Positions 52,445 to 61,467 of a stretch of DNA of 64,000 nt are shown here, one piece after another. The DNA lies in contig CANGNA010000017.1 of NCBI GenBank assembly GCA_947455215.1, positions 1 through 64,000 of the forward strand, in the 5' to 3' direction. A program made the translations under genes and the position numbers. Source of the DNA: Chitinophagaceae bacterium. Its GTDB lineage: Bacteria; Bacteroidota; Bacteroidia; Chitinophagales; Chitinophagaceae. Numbering within the stretch: the first letter of the stretch is position 1; the number at the start of each line of letters is the position of its first letter. The notes beneath the pieces were generated by a model. The model was not told the DNA's origin and ran no database searches. It saw only the letters and a program-made list of their open reading frames with translations.

Positions 52445-53326
52445 CTATTTACCTGCTATAAAGCTATCCATTTCCTGGTACATCCATTGAGGATCGTCAT
52501 ACATAATAAAGTGCTTGGTCTTACCGGCAGACACATGCACTTTACATGCCGTGCAGCTCCTGTACTGCTCTTCGTACATATCTGTTACCAGCTGCCGGTT
52601 GAATTGCGGATACTGCGGCTGTTCTGCAAATGCCGCCAACACCAATACCGGCACCCTGATGTTGGCTATCTGCTTACGCAGATCCTTACTCATCATCTCC
52701 GTCATGGTATAAGCCATGGTCTTCTTATCCGACCGCATACCCCAGTCTACTATCTGGTTCCATCGTGCAGAGTCGAGACACATGAATTTGGCAGTCATCA
52801 ACTGCGATGATCGTAATTGCTGGCTGCTTGTTTCGCTGTAACGCTTAAATGCAGCTTCCGCCTGTGCTTTACTAAAAGTATCAGCAGCATTTGGATTATT
52901 AGCAGCTGCAAAGAAGGGCATGGCATCTACCACCAGCACCCTGTCGATCCCGGCACTTGTTTCCGATGCCAGCCACAGCGACAGGAAACCGCCGATAGAA
53001 TGACCGACCAAGACCACATGCTGCAACTTATTATCAGCAATGTATCGCTTCAGCTCATCTTTTACCTTTTGCAGATATGGGCCATCGGTCATTGGAGCGG
53101 TGCCGGCATATCCTGCGATTGTCAATACATGACATTGATACTTGCCGCCGAGATGTGCAATAGTTTCATTCCACTCATCACCGCCGCATGTAGCACCGGG
53201 AATGAATATTATCGGGCTGCCAGAACCCGATACCTTGACTGTAAATGCATCATATTTTACCTGGGCATAAACAGATGTTACACACAGGCAACAGAAGGCG
53301 GCCATAAAGCTGAATAGTTGTTTCAT
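52445..53326 (-). CDS. Exported alpha/beta hydrolase
   Basis: 293 aa with a signal peptide MKQLFSFMAAFCCLCVTSVYAQ. The oxyanion region is IIFIPGATCGGDEW, the nucleophile is S110 in VGHSIGGF, an acid lies probably in the VLVLAAFAEQPQYP region and the catalytic His in TKHFIMYDDPQWM. It is thus an active-looking serine hydrolase of esterase or peptidase type exported to the periplasm; substrate unknown. It is the first gene of the operon with an ECF sigma factor, an unusual pairing that suggests envelope-stress signalling. Confidence 0.88.
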   Translation of the reverse strand: MKQLFSFMAAFCCLCVTSVYAQVKYDAFTVKVSGSGSPIIFIPGATCGGDEWNETIAHLGGKYQCHVLTIAGYAGTAPMTDGPYLQKVKDELKRYIADNKLQHVVLVGHSIGGFLSLWLASETSAGIDRVLVVDAMPFFAAANNPNAADTFSKAQAEAAFKRYSETSSQQLRSSQLMTAKFMCLDSARWNQIVDWGMRSDKKTMAYTMTEMMSKDLRKQIANIRVPVLVLAAFAEQPQYPQFNRQLVTDMYEEQYRSCTACKVHVSAGKTKHFIMYDDPQWMYQEMDSFIAGK

Positions 53327-53437
53327 AAGAGCGATTTATAAGTTAGTACTACACCTTCTTGTTTTATTACACAGATGCGCATACTTTTTTTGAAACAACC
53401 AATTTCTAAGGCCTACGCAAAGAAAACACAACCAACG

Positions 53438-54130
53438 CTACAGAGTAAACTGAGCACCGAAATGCATGTTAGCTACATAGTTGTTTTGATAGAAATCGGA
53501 GTAATCCGACTTTTTGAGTAAGGATGTGAACATGTATTGAAACTGAGGCCCTGCAAAGATGTTCACCCTTGGACTCAACATATACATAAAACGAGCCCTT
53601 ACTATACCACTAAAGGCTGTCCTGCTGTATTTAGCGTCAAACATATCACCCTTATATGTATTGTCGCTGGTGCTGGTAACAGAAGTACCTTCCAGTGTCT
53701 GCTCTTCATGTTCTTTCACAATAATGTTGTGCAGGTATGCGCCGCCCAGCCCAATGCTCACAAAACACTTTTTGTTGATACCGAATATCCGGTCGGCCAT
53801 CACAGGCACCACAATATGTTGTTCATATTCTCTATGCATTATGTGCATAGTGATCAGATCTCCACCATCGTACTTATGGCTATAACCCGAGACCAGGTAT
53901 TGTATCCCTGTTGAAAATTCCCACTTACCACGGCGGTAACCGATATCAGAGCCTCCTCCATATGTAAAGACAAATGACGGCTTTTGGTCGTTATATACCC
54001 AAAAAGCACTATTTACATTGCTATGCGTGCTGCCCATACCTATACCGACAGAGGGCGCAATAAAAAAAACATCGTGCGCATATAATGAACTAGCGAACAT
54101 GCCGACGAGCATTGCAAAAAACTGCTTCAT
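53438..54130 (-). CDS. Outer-membrane beta-barrel protein
   Basis: 230 aa from ATG 54130, which starts a signal peptide MKQFFAMLVGMFASSLYA. Alternating aromatic strands with GIGMG, YRRGKWEFSTGIQYL, CFVSIGLGGAYL and a final MHFGAQFTL are those of a small porin-type barrel (PF13568-like). No ligand motif is visible. Divergent from the NlpE-like gene at 54257. Confidence 0.78.
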   Translation of the reverse strand: MKQFFAMLVGMFASSLYAHDVFFIAPSVGIGMGSTHSNVNSAFWVYNDQKPSFVFTYGGGSDIGYRRGKWEFSTGIQYLVSGYSHKYDGGDLITMHIMHREYEQHIVVPVMADRIFGINKKCFVSIGLGGAYLHNIIVKEHEEQTLEGTSVTSTSDNTYKGDMFDAKYSRTAFSGIVRARFMYMLSPRVNIFAGPQFQYMFTSLLKKSDYSDFYQNNYVANMHFGAQFTL

Positions 54131-54256
54131 AACTTGTGACTTAATACCATTCAAATTAAACGATTTACTAATACAGCAAAAAGTGAGCCAAACTATCAGC
54201 CATGTGCCGCAATACCAACAAGTGTAAATAAAAGTGTACCTTGTACTTATAAAATT

Positions 54257-54673
54257 ATGATCAGGGCAGCACTACTTATAGCAAGCTTATTTTTTGTTGG
54301 CCCGCTCTTAGCCCAGCAGGTTTTAGTGAGCGGAGTATACAAAGGGCATCAGCCATGCGAAGAATGTAAAGTGATAGAGAGTGAGTTGGAACTGATGTAC
54401 GGCGCCACAGATACATCAGGAGAATTTTCGCTCCGCGACAAGTATATAAGCGAACCTGGCGGCACTAACATGGCATCGCGCGTGAAGGGCGACTGGGTAA
54501 TGAAACAGGATATTATCGACGGGCAGATATGCAAGATAGTAGTGCTGGACTATGACAATGAGGACAAAATACGCTATTACAGGGTTAAGGGTGATGGCAA
54601 CCTGCTGCCATTAGATGCTGATAAACACCCTGTAAAAGCAACAATAGATTGCACCTTGAAAAAAGTGGAATAA
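54257..54673 (+). CDS. NlpE-like exported protein
   Basis: 138 aa. The signal peptide MIRAALLIASLFFVGPLLAQ ends at a type I site; there is no lipobox cysteine. The body matches the N-terminal NlpE domain: GVYKGHQPCEECKVIESELELMYG with the CxxC pair C34/C37, then FSLRDKYISEPGG. In NlpE lipoproteins this domain takes part in copper resistance and surface sensing; here a soluble periplasmic form is predicted. Two later Cys residues (in ICKIVV and IDCTLKK) could pair in the tail. Monocistronic or followed by the DUF1573 gene 82 bp away. Confidence 0.82.
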   Translation: MIRAALLIASLFFVGPLLAQQVLVSGVYKGHQPCEECKVIESELELMYGATDTSGEFSLRDKYISEPGGTNMASRVKGDWVMKQDIIDGQICKIVVLDYDNEDKIRYYRVKGDGNLLPLDADKHPVKATIDCTLKKVE

Positions 54674-54727
54674 CTTGTAATATTGTTACAATAACTGATA
54701 GATAACAGGTGTAGATATTCTATAGTT

Positions 54728-54735
54728 TATCTTTG
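54728..54735 (+). promoter_or_regulatory. -7 element of the DUF1573-UbiA operon
   Basis: TATCTTTG (TAnnTTTG) gives a leader of about 14 nt to the ATG at 54756. I see no -33 TTTG at the usual distance. Confidence 0.45.
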
Positions 54736-54755
54736 CAGAAAATTGACCATTAATA

Positions 54756-55283
54756 ATGGATAAGAACTTTAAATACGTAATGCTGACCATACTCACTTTG
54801 TGTGTTTTTACGCTCACCATTATAGAACTTACCGGTGTTAGCCGGAATGCTATGTTCCGTAAATTCCATACAGGGGGCGAAGGCGTATTCTATTCAAGGG
54901 ATGGTGAGATATACCGTGGTGAGATATTTCCTGAGCAAACGCGCAGCCGTAGCCAGATAGTGGCCGAAATGAATAAAACGACCGTGCAGTTTTACGAGAC
55001 CAAGTATAACTTTGGGTCGGTAAGCGCGGGCAGGGTGGTAAGCCATACTTTTAAATTTAAAAACACAGGACAGAACCCGCTGATGATAGCCAAAACGGAT
55101 GTAACCTGCGGATGTACCACACCCAATTTTCCATTAGAATCTATAGCCCCGGGGAGCGACGGTGAAATAACAATAGCATATAACACAGATGGCCACCAGG
55201 GCCACGAGGAAAAAGTAATAGCCATCCATTCTAATGCACTGCCCGAAACAGTGAACATTTCCGTGGAAGCAGATGTGAGATAA
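54756..55283 (+). CDS. DUF1573-domain protein with N-terminal membrane anchor
   Basis: 175 aa. Residues of about 8-27 form a membrane segment (MLTILTLCVFTLTIIEL). The C-terminal half is the DUF1573 Ig-like domain: TKYNFGSVSAGRVVSHTFKFKNTG, the invariant DVTCGCTTPNFP and EITIAYNTDGHQG. The function of the domain is unknown. It sits 1 bp before the prenyltransferase gene, so the two are one transcript. Confidence 0.9.
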   Translation: MDKNFKYVMLTILTLCVFTLTIIELTGVSRNAMFRKFHTGGEGVFYSRDGEIYRGEIFPEQTRSRSQIVAEMNKTTVQFYETKYNFGSVSAGRVVSHTFKFKNTGQNPLMIAKTDVTCGCTTPNFPLESIAPGSDGEITIAYNTDGHQGHEEKVIAIHSNALPETVNISVEADVR

Positions 55284-55284
55284 T

Positions 55285-56181
55285 ATGAATGCAGTAAACA
55301 CTACTTCCCCGCTGACAGGCGTAAAAAATTACCTTTCGCTTGTTAAGTTCAGCCACACAATATTTGCGCTACCATTTGCACTGATAGGCTATGTACTGGC
55401 CATTACCTCCATAACCGAACCATTCAACAGATGGATGGGACTGGGTAAAGTTTTGCTGTGCATGGTATTTGCGCGCAGTGCGGCAATGGCCTTTAACCGC
55501 TACCTGGACAGGCGCTTTGATGCTATGAACCCGCGTACCGCAGTACGAGAGATACCGGCCGGTATCATAAAGCCCGGACAAGCCCTGGCATTCACTATCA
55601 TTAATTGTGTATTGTTTGTAACAACAACATGGTTCATTAACCCGGCGTGCTTCTACTTGTCGTTCGTAGCATTGTTTGTAGTATTGTTCTATAGTTATAC
55701 CAAGCGCTTTACTGCATTATGCCACCTGGTGTTAGGCGTTGGTCTTTCGTTATCACCAATAGGTGCGTATCTGTCTGTTACCGGACAGTTCGACCTGCTG
55801 CCCGTTTTGTTCTCCTGCATGGTGCTGACCTGGGTATCGGGGTTCGATATTATTTATGCACTACAGGATGAAGCTTTTGACCGTAGCCAGAAACTTCATT
55901 CCATTCCGGCGGCATTAGGTACTAAAAACGCATTGAACGTTTCTACCCTGCTGCATATTGTATCGGGTAGTATCGTGATAGCCGCCGGAGTTTACGGACA
56001 GGCCCATTTTAACTGGATGTACTGGATAGGAGCAGCCTTTTATATTGGTGCACTTGTTTACCAGCACAGCCTGGTAAAGCCCAACGATCTGAGCAAGGTG
56101 GGCATAGCATTTGCCAACACCAACGGTATAGCCAGCGTGGTATTTGCTGTATTTACCATCGCGTCCATTTACCTCAAGTAA
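55285..56181 (+). CDS. UbiA-family prenyltransferase (quinone biosynthesis type)
   Basis: 298 aa with about nine membrane segments. The first Asp-rich site is NRYLDRRFD (N71, D75, D79), the second is DEAFDRSQKLHSIP (about 197-210). Both bind Mg-prenyl diphosphate in UbiA enzymes. The sequence (KNYLSLVKFSHTIFALPFALIGY, RTAVREIPAG) is closest in style to 4-hydroxybenzoate-polyprenyltransferase-like members, including MqnP of the futalosine menaquinone route, but no other quinone gene lies nearby to decide. It attaches a prenyl tail to an aromatic ring in the inner membrane. Confidence 0.92.
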   Translation: MNAVNTTSPLTGVKNYLSLVKFSHTIFALPFALIGYVLAITSITEPFNRWMGLGKVLLCMVFARSAAMAFNRYLDRRFDAMNPRTAVREIPAGIIKPGQALAFTIINCVLFVTTTWFINPACFYLSFVALFVVLFYSYTKRFTALCHLVLGVGLSLSPIGAYLSVTGQFDLLPVLFSCMVLTWVSGFDIIYALQDEAFDRSQKLHSIPAALGTKNALNVSTLLHIVSGSIVIAAGVYGQAHFNWMYWIGAAFYIGALVYQHSLVKPNDLSKVGIAFANTNGIASVVFAVFTIASIYLK

Positions 56182-56185
56182 ACGA

Positions 56186-57070
56186 TCAAGACGGCCTCAT
56201 TACTTCCTCTACCCTCTTAGTACCCGGCTGAAGAAATAAGACCAACAGGCCAGCCATCGCAAAAAAGAATGTGATCAGCCCAAAGTTGATAGCTATAAGG
56301 AAATGAAATAGCAGCGCTACAACAAACATGCGGAAGCGATAGCGGGAGGCCATAAGCGGAGCAACAGGCAATACTATCTCGAACAACAAAACACCCCAGG
56401 TAAGCAAATAAACCAGCGGAGTAGCTGTTACCAGTTCATTCACCCAACGCAAAACACCCCGTGCACCCAACCGGTAGTGAGATGTATAATAATATACTGC
56501 AGTTCCCTGTCGCCATACATCTGTAAATAACTTACCAAAACCCGCACTGAAGTAGATATAAGCCGCCTGAAGCTGTATGACAATCAGGGCGATAGCCCCG
56601 GTTATATTACTACTGCGGGCAGCAGGTTGCACTTCTTTCCACTGATTGATGCGCGGATCGGAAAGGCAAAGGGGGAGCAACAATACAGACATAATGTAGG
56701 TAACCTCATCACCGCCGTTTGTGATAACAAAATAGTTGCGGATACTGAAGCAAACTACGAAATGTAAGATGCACGTGATCTGGGGCACTAAGCCCGTCAT
56801 TACCAGCAGCAATACAATTATAGCAACCGTTTTTGCCACCCCTGGCGATAGTTGCATGAAAATATCTAACTGCTTAAGTGGTATAGATATATGTTGCGCA
56901 TGACGCGCAGCATACTGGGGCAAATGCATATAGCTATGGTCGGCAACAACCGACATATCGTTGAACAACAGGGTGAGCAAGGTGCCGAATGCCAATAACA
57001 AGCGGGCCAGTGCAATACCGGGGGTATGCACGTGCCTATTCTTCAGATATCGGATCAACTGTTCCGTCAT
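56186..57070 (-). CDS. HTTM / SdpB-like membrane protein
   Basis: 294 aa with several membrane helices. The features of the HTTM (vitamin K-dependent carboxylase-like) superfamily are present: GIALARLLLAFGTLLTLLFND, SIRNYFVITNGGDEVTYIM (loop motif N-GGD), and LIVIQLQAAYIYFSAGFGKL. The length and order fit the SdpB group, which in Bacillus helps mature the SDP toxin peptide. The start overlaps the upstream SdpA-like gene by 4 bp. No toxin precursor is seen here. It converges on the UbiA gene with a 4-bp gap. Confidence 0.82.
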   Translation of the reverse strand: MTEQLIRYLKNRHVHTPGIALARLLLAFGTLLTLLFNDMSVVADHSYMHLPQYAARHAQHISIPLKQLDIFMQLSPGVAKTVAIIVLLLVMTGLVPQITCILHFVVCFSIRNYFVITNGGDEVTYIMSVLLLPLCLSDPRINQWKEVQPAARSSNITGAIALIVIQLQAAYIYFSAGFGKLFTDVWRQGTAVYYYTSHYRLGARGVLRWVNELVTATPLVYLLTWGVLLFEIVLPVAPLMASRYRFRMFVVALLFHFLIAINFGLITFFFAMAGLLVLFLQPGTKRVEEVMRPS

Positions 57071-57618
57071 GGGGCAACAACATTTACAGCAATTATATCG
57101 GCATCAATTGGCTTTTTATCAGCACAGCGGAGCAGCGGCGGATGAACCACAATAAGGTATTTCCCCCGTAGCAGCTTAACATCGGGCCGCGCTATTGTTG
57201 TATAAACCATTTTATCCGCATCTGTAGAGATCGCCAGCGGTTCTGTCCGATCTCCCGGCATCATCAAATAATGTTGTGCATGTCTTGCAATTGCAGTATC
57301 GTGCGTAATAGCAATAACCTCCTGAGCGATCACCTTTGGTCGCCTATCCATACCGAAAGCATATGCACTGGTAAACGGCCGCAGATCTACATACCTGAAC
57401 CTACCATCATGGAATTCGTAAAGGTCTTGTTCTTTAGCAATAGGAGACTTTGTATACAGGTACCATTTAGTAGAATACAAGGAGCCGGCAAATTTAGCAC
57501 CCAGATAATGGCTATGTACCCTGTTACTAAACGCAACAACCAGGAAAAGAAAAACAATACCATAGACCGATGTAGTGGCCCAGAAAGTAATGCGATCTTT
57601 TGTTGTTACCGGTATCAT
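57067..57618 (-). CDS. SdpA-like single-span membrane protein
   Basis: 183 aa. One N-terminal transmembrane span (about 10-30, WATTSVYGIVFLFLVVAF) is followed by an extracytoplasmic domain with LYSTKWYLYTKSPIAKEQDLYEF, the region that in SdpA-family proteins reads as W-x-F-F-T-K/R-x-P. The family helps convert pro-SdpC to toxin in the sdpABC operon. Here it precedes and overlaps an SdpB-like gene by 4 bp, making a coupled pair. The SdpA call rests on this motif, the topology and the partner, so it is moderate. Confidence 0.65.
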   Translation of the reverse strand: MIPVTTKDRITFWATTSVYGIVFLFLVVAFSNRVHSHYLGAKFAGSLYSTKWYLYTKSPIAKEQDLYEFHDGRFRYVDLRPFTSAYAFGMDRRPKVIAQEVIAITHDTAIARHAQHYLMMPGDRTEPLAISTDADKMVYTTIARPDVKLLRGKYLIVVHPPLLRCADKKPIDADIIAVNVVAP

Positions 57619-57688
57619 TAGCTGCTGTCAAATATATACATTAACTGGCTTGCAAGTGATGATATTGGACAGAGGTAACGTGCAAAAA

Positions 57689-57716
57689 GAAAGGCCGCCC
57701 TAAAGGGCAGCCTTTC
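57689..57716 (-). terminator. Terminator of the DUF2723 gene
   Basis: GAAAGGCCGCCCT and AGGGCAGCCTTTC form a stem (one mismatch) around a 2-nt centre with adjacent T-rich sequence on the minus strand, 20 bp past the stop at 57736. Confidence 0.82.
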
Positions 57717-57735
57717 TGAACCATTTTGAGCAATA

Positions 57736-60700
57736 CTATTCCTCGTCATCTGCCGCTGGTGCTGGACCTGGTTTTTCCTGTAGTATTTGTGCAAACGGCC
57801 CTTGCAGGCGCTGCATGGTATTCATTATATTCTTGGCATAGGTAGTGTCACCGGAATAATAGGCAGCACTTGCTACTGAACGCATCACTTGGAATTGCTG
57901 CTTGATCTCTGCATTAATGCCTCCTCGCGAGTCATCACCAAGTTTGGCCGCCCAGTTGAGCATGGTCTCCGAGTTCGCCATTATCTTCTTAGAGAGTTCC
58001 TGGGCCTTCTTCATCTCGCCGGCGTGATAGTACGCGGCTGCCACAAAGTAAGCTGTGTAGTCGTAGTAATACGAATGTTCGGTTATGCCATTCATTACCT
58101 TATCCAGCAACTGAATAGCCTTATCTTTCTTACCCTCATCAGTAAGCGCGTTAGCTATATAAGAAGCGTCCATACGATAGGTAACAAATTCGTGACGGTT
58201 AGGTTCATCAAAATACACGTCATTCCTTTCGCCGCCACCAAACTTATAGGTCATGTAGTTATTGAATGCCTTCTCCGTATTGATGGTGCCTAATATCTGC
58301 GATTTCGATTTGATGCTATCCACAAACTTGTACGGCATCAACCTGTATACGGTACCTTCCAGGCGGAGGAAATCGCCCGTACCACCATAGTCGCCTGTGC
58401 GCAAACCAGCATCAAAATACAACGGACGTTTCCAACCATCGCTGGCTACTGCTGCAATGATGTTCAGGATAGCCAGGTCGCTCTTTGTGGCTGCATCTTT
58501 AGGATATACAAACGCCATATCGGATATGATATGCGCAGTATCTTCCGGCGTAGCCAGGCCCATTGCCACCAATTGCTGCTTGTTAGGCGTAGGCACAAAG
58601 AAGTTTTTGGTAGGCATAAAGTTCAGATCTGTACCACTGCGTGTTGGCACACGTGCACCAGGATCAGTGCTGTTCATGAACTTGCATACATCGGCCAGAT
58701 TCAGGAACCTATCCTTTGCCAGCTGTAGCTTCGGATTATCATAGTACATGATATAGTTAGCCCTGTCGCCGGTGTAGTCGTCTTTCTTCCATATCATCGG
58801 CACAGCATCAGCTTTATTGGTCTTGTAGTTCAACTGATCTATATACCAATCTATACCCAGCAAGCTGGTATTGATGATGCGCACATCGGGACGTACGCCC
58901 TCTATCTCCTGGGCGTACCACAACGGGTAGGTCTGGTTGTCGCCAAACGTAAAGAGCACCGCATTAGGAGCACATGATGACAGCGTATTACGGGCAACAT
59001 CGCGAGCCAGTGTTTTCCTGGAACGGTCGTGATCCGCCCACTCTACCTTGGCCATCAATACAGGCACAGCCAGCGCGCACAAGGCAGTAGCTGCATAAAC
59101 GCCGGTCGCACCCTTAGCCGCTTTCTGGAACCAATCGTTCACCATTAAGACACCCAAGCCTATCCAGATAGCAAATGTATAGGTGCAACCTGCAAATGCA
59201 TAGTCACGTTCACGTGGCTGCAGCGGCGGCATGTTGAGGAAGATACCGATCGCCGCACCGGTGAAGAAGAACATCACCAGCACTACCATACCATCGTTGC
59301 GCTTGCGGTTGAACTGGTAAATGAGACCCATAACCCCAAGGATGAATGGCAGCAGGTACAGCTTGTTATGTGCATCATTGCGGGTATAACCTTCGCCTAT
59401 AGACTCTGTGTCGCCCAAGCCGCGCATATTATCTATAAAACTGATGCCCGATATCCAGTTGCCACGCAGCGGATCCAGCTGACCTTCGATATCATTCTGC
59501 CGGCCGGCATAGTTCCACATAAAGAAACGCCACCACATCCAGTTCATCTGGTAGCCCATAAAGAACTTCAGGTTATCTGCTGTTGTGGGTTGATCTTCCG
59601 GACCAAGATTAAGGAAGCTGCGGTAGAAGTTAACGTGTCCGCCTTCCTGGTCCCATATACGCGGGAAGAAATGTAGCTGATCGCCGGTATAAATAGGTAC
59701 ACGCTTGGTGCCTACTACCTTATAATGGTCTTTACCCTCCAATTTTGTTTGCGAATACAGTTTGCCGGATGTATCCAGGTCACTGTACTGGCTGTTATAA
59801 TAAGGACCGAAGAAGATAGGCTGTTGGCCAAATTGCTCCCGGTTCACGTAATCCAGGAAGCTCAACGGATTATCCGGATTCGTCATATCGATAGGCACAT
59901 CAGCACGAGAGCGTATGATAGCAGTGAAATAGCTGGAGTAACCTATGATGATGAACAATACGCACAATACTGAAGTATGTAATGTTCTGAAATTAACCAT
60001 CTCGCAAGCCTGGTATACATACTTCAACAAAGGGATGTTGCGCATCCAGGCAACAAAAGACAGGCTTTCCCTTCTTGCGCTCACCAACAACAGCACCAGC
60101 AAACCAATGAGTGCTGCCAGGAACACGAGTGAACCGATATCGAACGGCAGGCCAAATCCGTTGGTGAACATGATATCGAACCTGGAGGCGATCTTAGGGA
60201 TATACTGTATGACGCCAAACTGAACGAATGCCAGGATAACACAACCCACCAAAAAGGCTACAATTGTACCCACTACTGTAACATTGTATTTACGATAATA
60301 GTATACCATAGCCACGGCAGGTATAGTAAGCAAGTTGAGCAGGTGGACACACACTGATATACCCAACAAGTAAGCTATCAGCACCAGCCATCTGTCCGCA
60401 TGCGGCTCATCGGCTATATCCTCCCACTTAAGCACTGCCCAGAACGTGATAGCCGTGAAGAAAGATGAAGTAGCATAAACTTCCGCTTCCACAGCAGAGA
60501 ACCAGAACGTATCAGAAAAGGTATAAGCCAATGCACCTACAATACCGGCACCCATGATCAACGAAAGCTGATTCCCGGTTGGCTCCTCGCCCTTACTTAC
60601 CAACAGCTTTTTTGCAAAGTGGGTAATGGTCCAGAAAAGGAAAAGGATAGTGAGCGCACTGGTAACAGCCGACAACGTATTGATGGCATAAGCTGCAGAT

Positions 60701-60933
60701 GTAGATGGCCCGGCGGTAAGCGCTGCACTGCCCGAGAAGAGTGCAAAAAAGCGCTGCAGGAGCATAAAAAACGGCGCACCCGGCGAGTGGCCAACCTCCA
60801 CTTTGTAGGCGCACGACAAAAACTCGCCGCAATCCCAGAAGCTTACAGTAGGTTCCATAGTGCTCATATATACTACAAGCGCAATGGCACCTATGATCCA
60901 ACCAATAAGGTTGTTTACTTTACGATAGTTCAT
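57736..60933 (-). CDS. DUF2723 membrane protein (GT117-type glycosyltransferase)
   Basis: 1,065 aa. The N-terminus contains the DUF2723 core: VYMSTMEPTVSFWDCGEF (with acidic D-x-G-E site), VEVGHSPGAPFFMLLQRF, then multiple membrane helices to about residue 640. The family is classed as GT117; the eukaryotic relative TMEM260 is a protein O-mannosyltransferase. The C-terminal soluble part includes a TPR-like region (EGKKDKAIQLLDKVMNGI, AAAYYHAGEMKKAQELSKKI) and an acidic Pro-rich tail. Likely adds sugars to proteins or lipids on the outer face of the inner membrane; acceptor unknown. Monocistronic. Confidence 0.93.
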   Translation of the reverse strand: MNYRKVNNLIGWIIGAIALVVYMSTMEPTVSFWDCGEFLSCAYKVEVGHSPGAPFFMLLQRFFALFSGSAALTAGPSTSAAYAINTLSAVTSALTILFLFWTITHFAKKLLVSKGEEPTGNQLSLIMGAGIVGALAYTFSDTFWFSAVEAEVYATSSFFTAITFWAVLKWEDIADEPHADRWLVLIAYLLGISVCVHLLNLLTIPAVAMVYYYRKYNVTVVGTIVAFLVGCVILAFVQFGVIQYIPKIASRFDIMFTNGFGLPFDIGSLVFLAALIGLLVLLLVSARRESLSFVAWMRNIPLLKYVYQACEMVNFRTLHTSVLCVLFIIIGYSSYFTAIIRSRADVPIDMTNPDNPLSFLDYVNREQFGQQPIFFGPYYNSQYSDLDTSGKLYSQTKLEGKDHYKVVGTKRVPIYTGDQLHFFPRIWDQEGGHVNFYRSFLNLGPEDQPTTADNLKFFMGYQMNWMWWRFFMWNYAGRQNDIEGQLDPLRGNWISGISFIDNMRGLGDTESIGEGYTRNDAHNKLYLLPFILGVMGLIYQFNRKRNDGMVVLVMFFFTGAAIGIFLNMPPLQPRERDYAFAGCTYTFAIWIGLGVLMVNDWFQKAAKGATGVYAATALCALAVPVLMAKVEWADHDRSRKTLARDVARNTLSSCAPNAVLFTFGDNQTYPLWYAQEIEGVRPDVRIINTSLLGIDWYIDQLNYKTNKADAVPMIWKKDDYTGDRANYIMYYDNPKLQLAKDRFLNLADVCKFMNSTDPGARVPTRSGTDLNFMPTKNFFVPTPNKQQLVAMGLATPEDTAHIISDMAFVYPKDAATKSDLAILNIIAAVASDGWKRPLYFDAGLRTGDYGGTGDFLRLEGTVYRLMPYKFVDSIKSKSQILGTINTEKAFNNYMTYKFGGGERNDVYFDEPNRHEFVTYRMDASYIANALTDEGKKDKAIQLLDKVMNGITEHSYYYDYTAYFVAAAYYHAGEMKKAQELSKKIMANSETMLNWAAKLGDDSRGGINAEIKQQFQVMRSVASAAYYSGDTTYAKNIMNTMQRLQGPFAQILQEKPGPAPAADDEE

Positions 60934-60953
60934 GATATTTTATTACAAGTGGA

Positions 60954-60961
60954 CAAAAATA
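60954..60961 (-). promoter_or_regulatory. -7 element of the DUF2723 gene
   Basis: The minus strand reads TATTTTTG (TAnnTTTG), about 20 bp from the ATG at 60933, giving a very short leader. No clear -33 element. Confidence 0.4.
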
Positions 60962-61047
60962 ATAAAACTTGTCACTAGTAGCGACCAATAAAAGGTATTG
61001 TGGGGAAACAATCTAAATAGAAAAAATATACATGCACCAATAAAAAA

Positions 61048-61071
61048 CAGCGGGAGTAGAAACTCCCGCTG
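61048..61071 (-). terminator. Terminator after the YtxH gene
   Basis: CAGCGGGAGT and ACTCCCGCTG form a perfect 10-bp stem, 4-nt loop, followed on the minus strand by a T tract (61042-61047). Confidence 0.9.
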
Positions 61072-61098
61072 CTATTTGTCTCATCTTTAAAAAGTTGC

Positions 61099-61329
61099 TT
61101 AGCTCATCTGCTCTTTTGCTTCGTCTGCTTCTTTCCTGAATTTGTCAACCAGGTCGTTGAACTTTTCTTTAATAGTGTCGCCCCAATCGCCGCTTTTATC
61201 GGCTATTGATTTGCGCACCTCGCTGCCTTTGGCAGGAGAGAATAAAATACCCAGGCCTACGCCGATGGCTGCACCCACCATAAGTGCGCCTATTACTTTC
61301 TTTGTGCTGTTTGATGTACAGTATCCCAT
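61099..61329 (-). CDS. YtxH-domain small membrane protein
   Basis: 76 aa. One glycine-rich membrane segment (KKVIGALMVGAAIGVGLGILFSPAKGSEVRK) matches the YtxH signature GxxxGxxxGxLFAPxxGxExR, followed by a charged amphipathic helix (DTIKEKFNDLVDKFRKEADEAKEQ). These proteins are general envelope or stress-linked proteins without known activity. Monocistronic with a terminator. Confidence 0.92.
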   Translation of the reverse strand: MGYCTSNSTKKVIGALMVGAAIGVGLGILFSPAKGSEVRKSIADKSGDWGDTIKEKFNDLVDKFRKEADEAKEQMS

Positions 61330-61467
61330 AAAATGTGGCTTTAAACTCTATTATGCAATCGTTTTACAATTGTGCAGTCTTTTAAAACCGTGCCAACAGT
61401 TTAAATAAACAAGTATGGGTTGACACTTGCCAACCCATACATTCATTAGTTTGCCGCAATTATAGCC

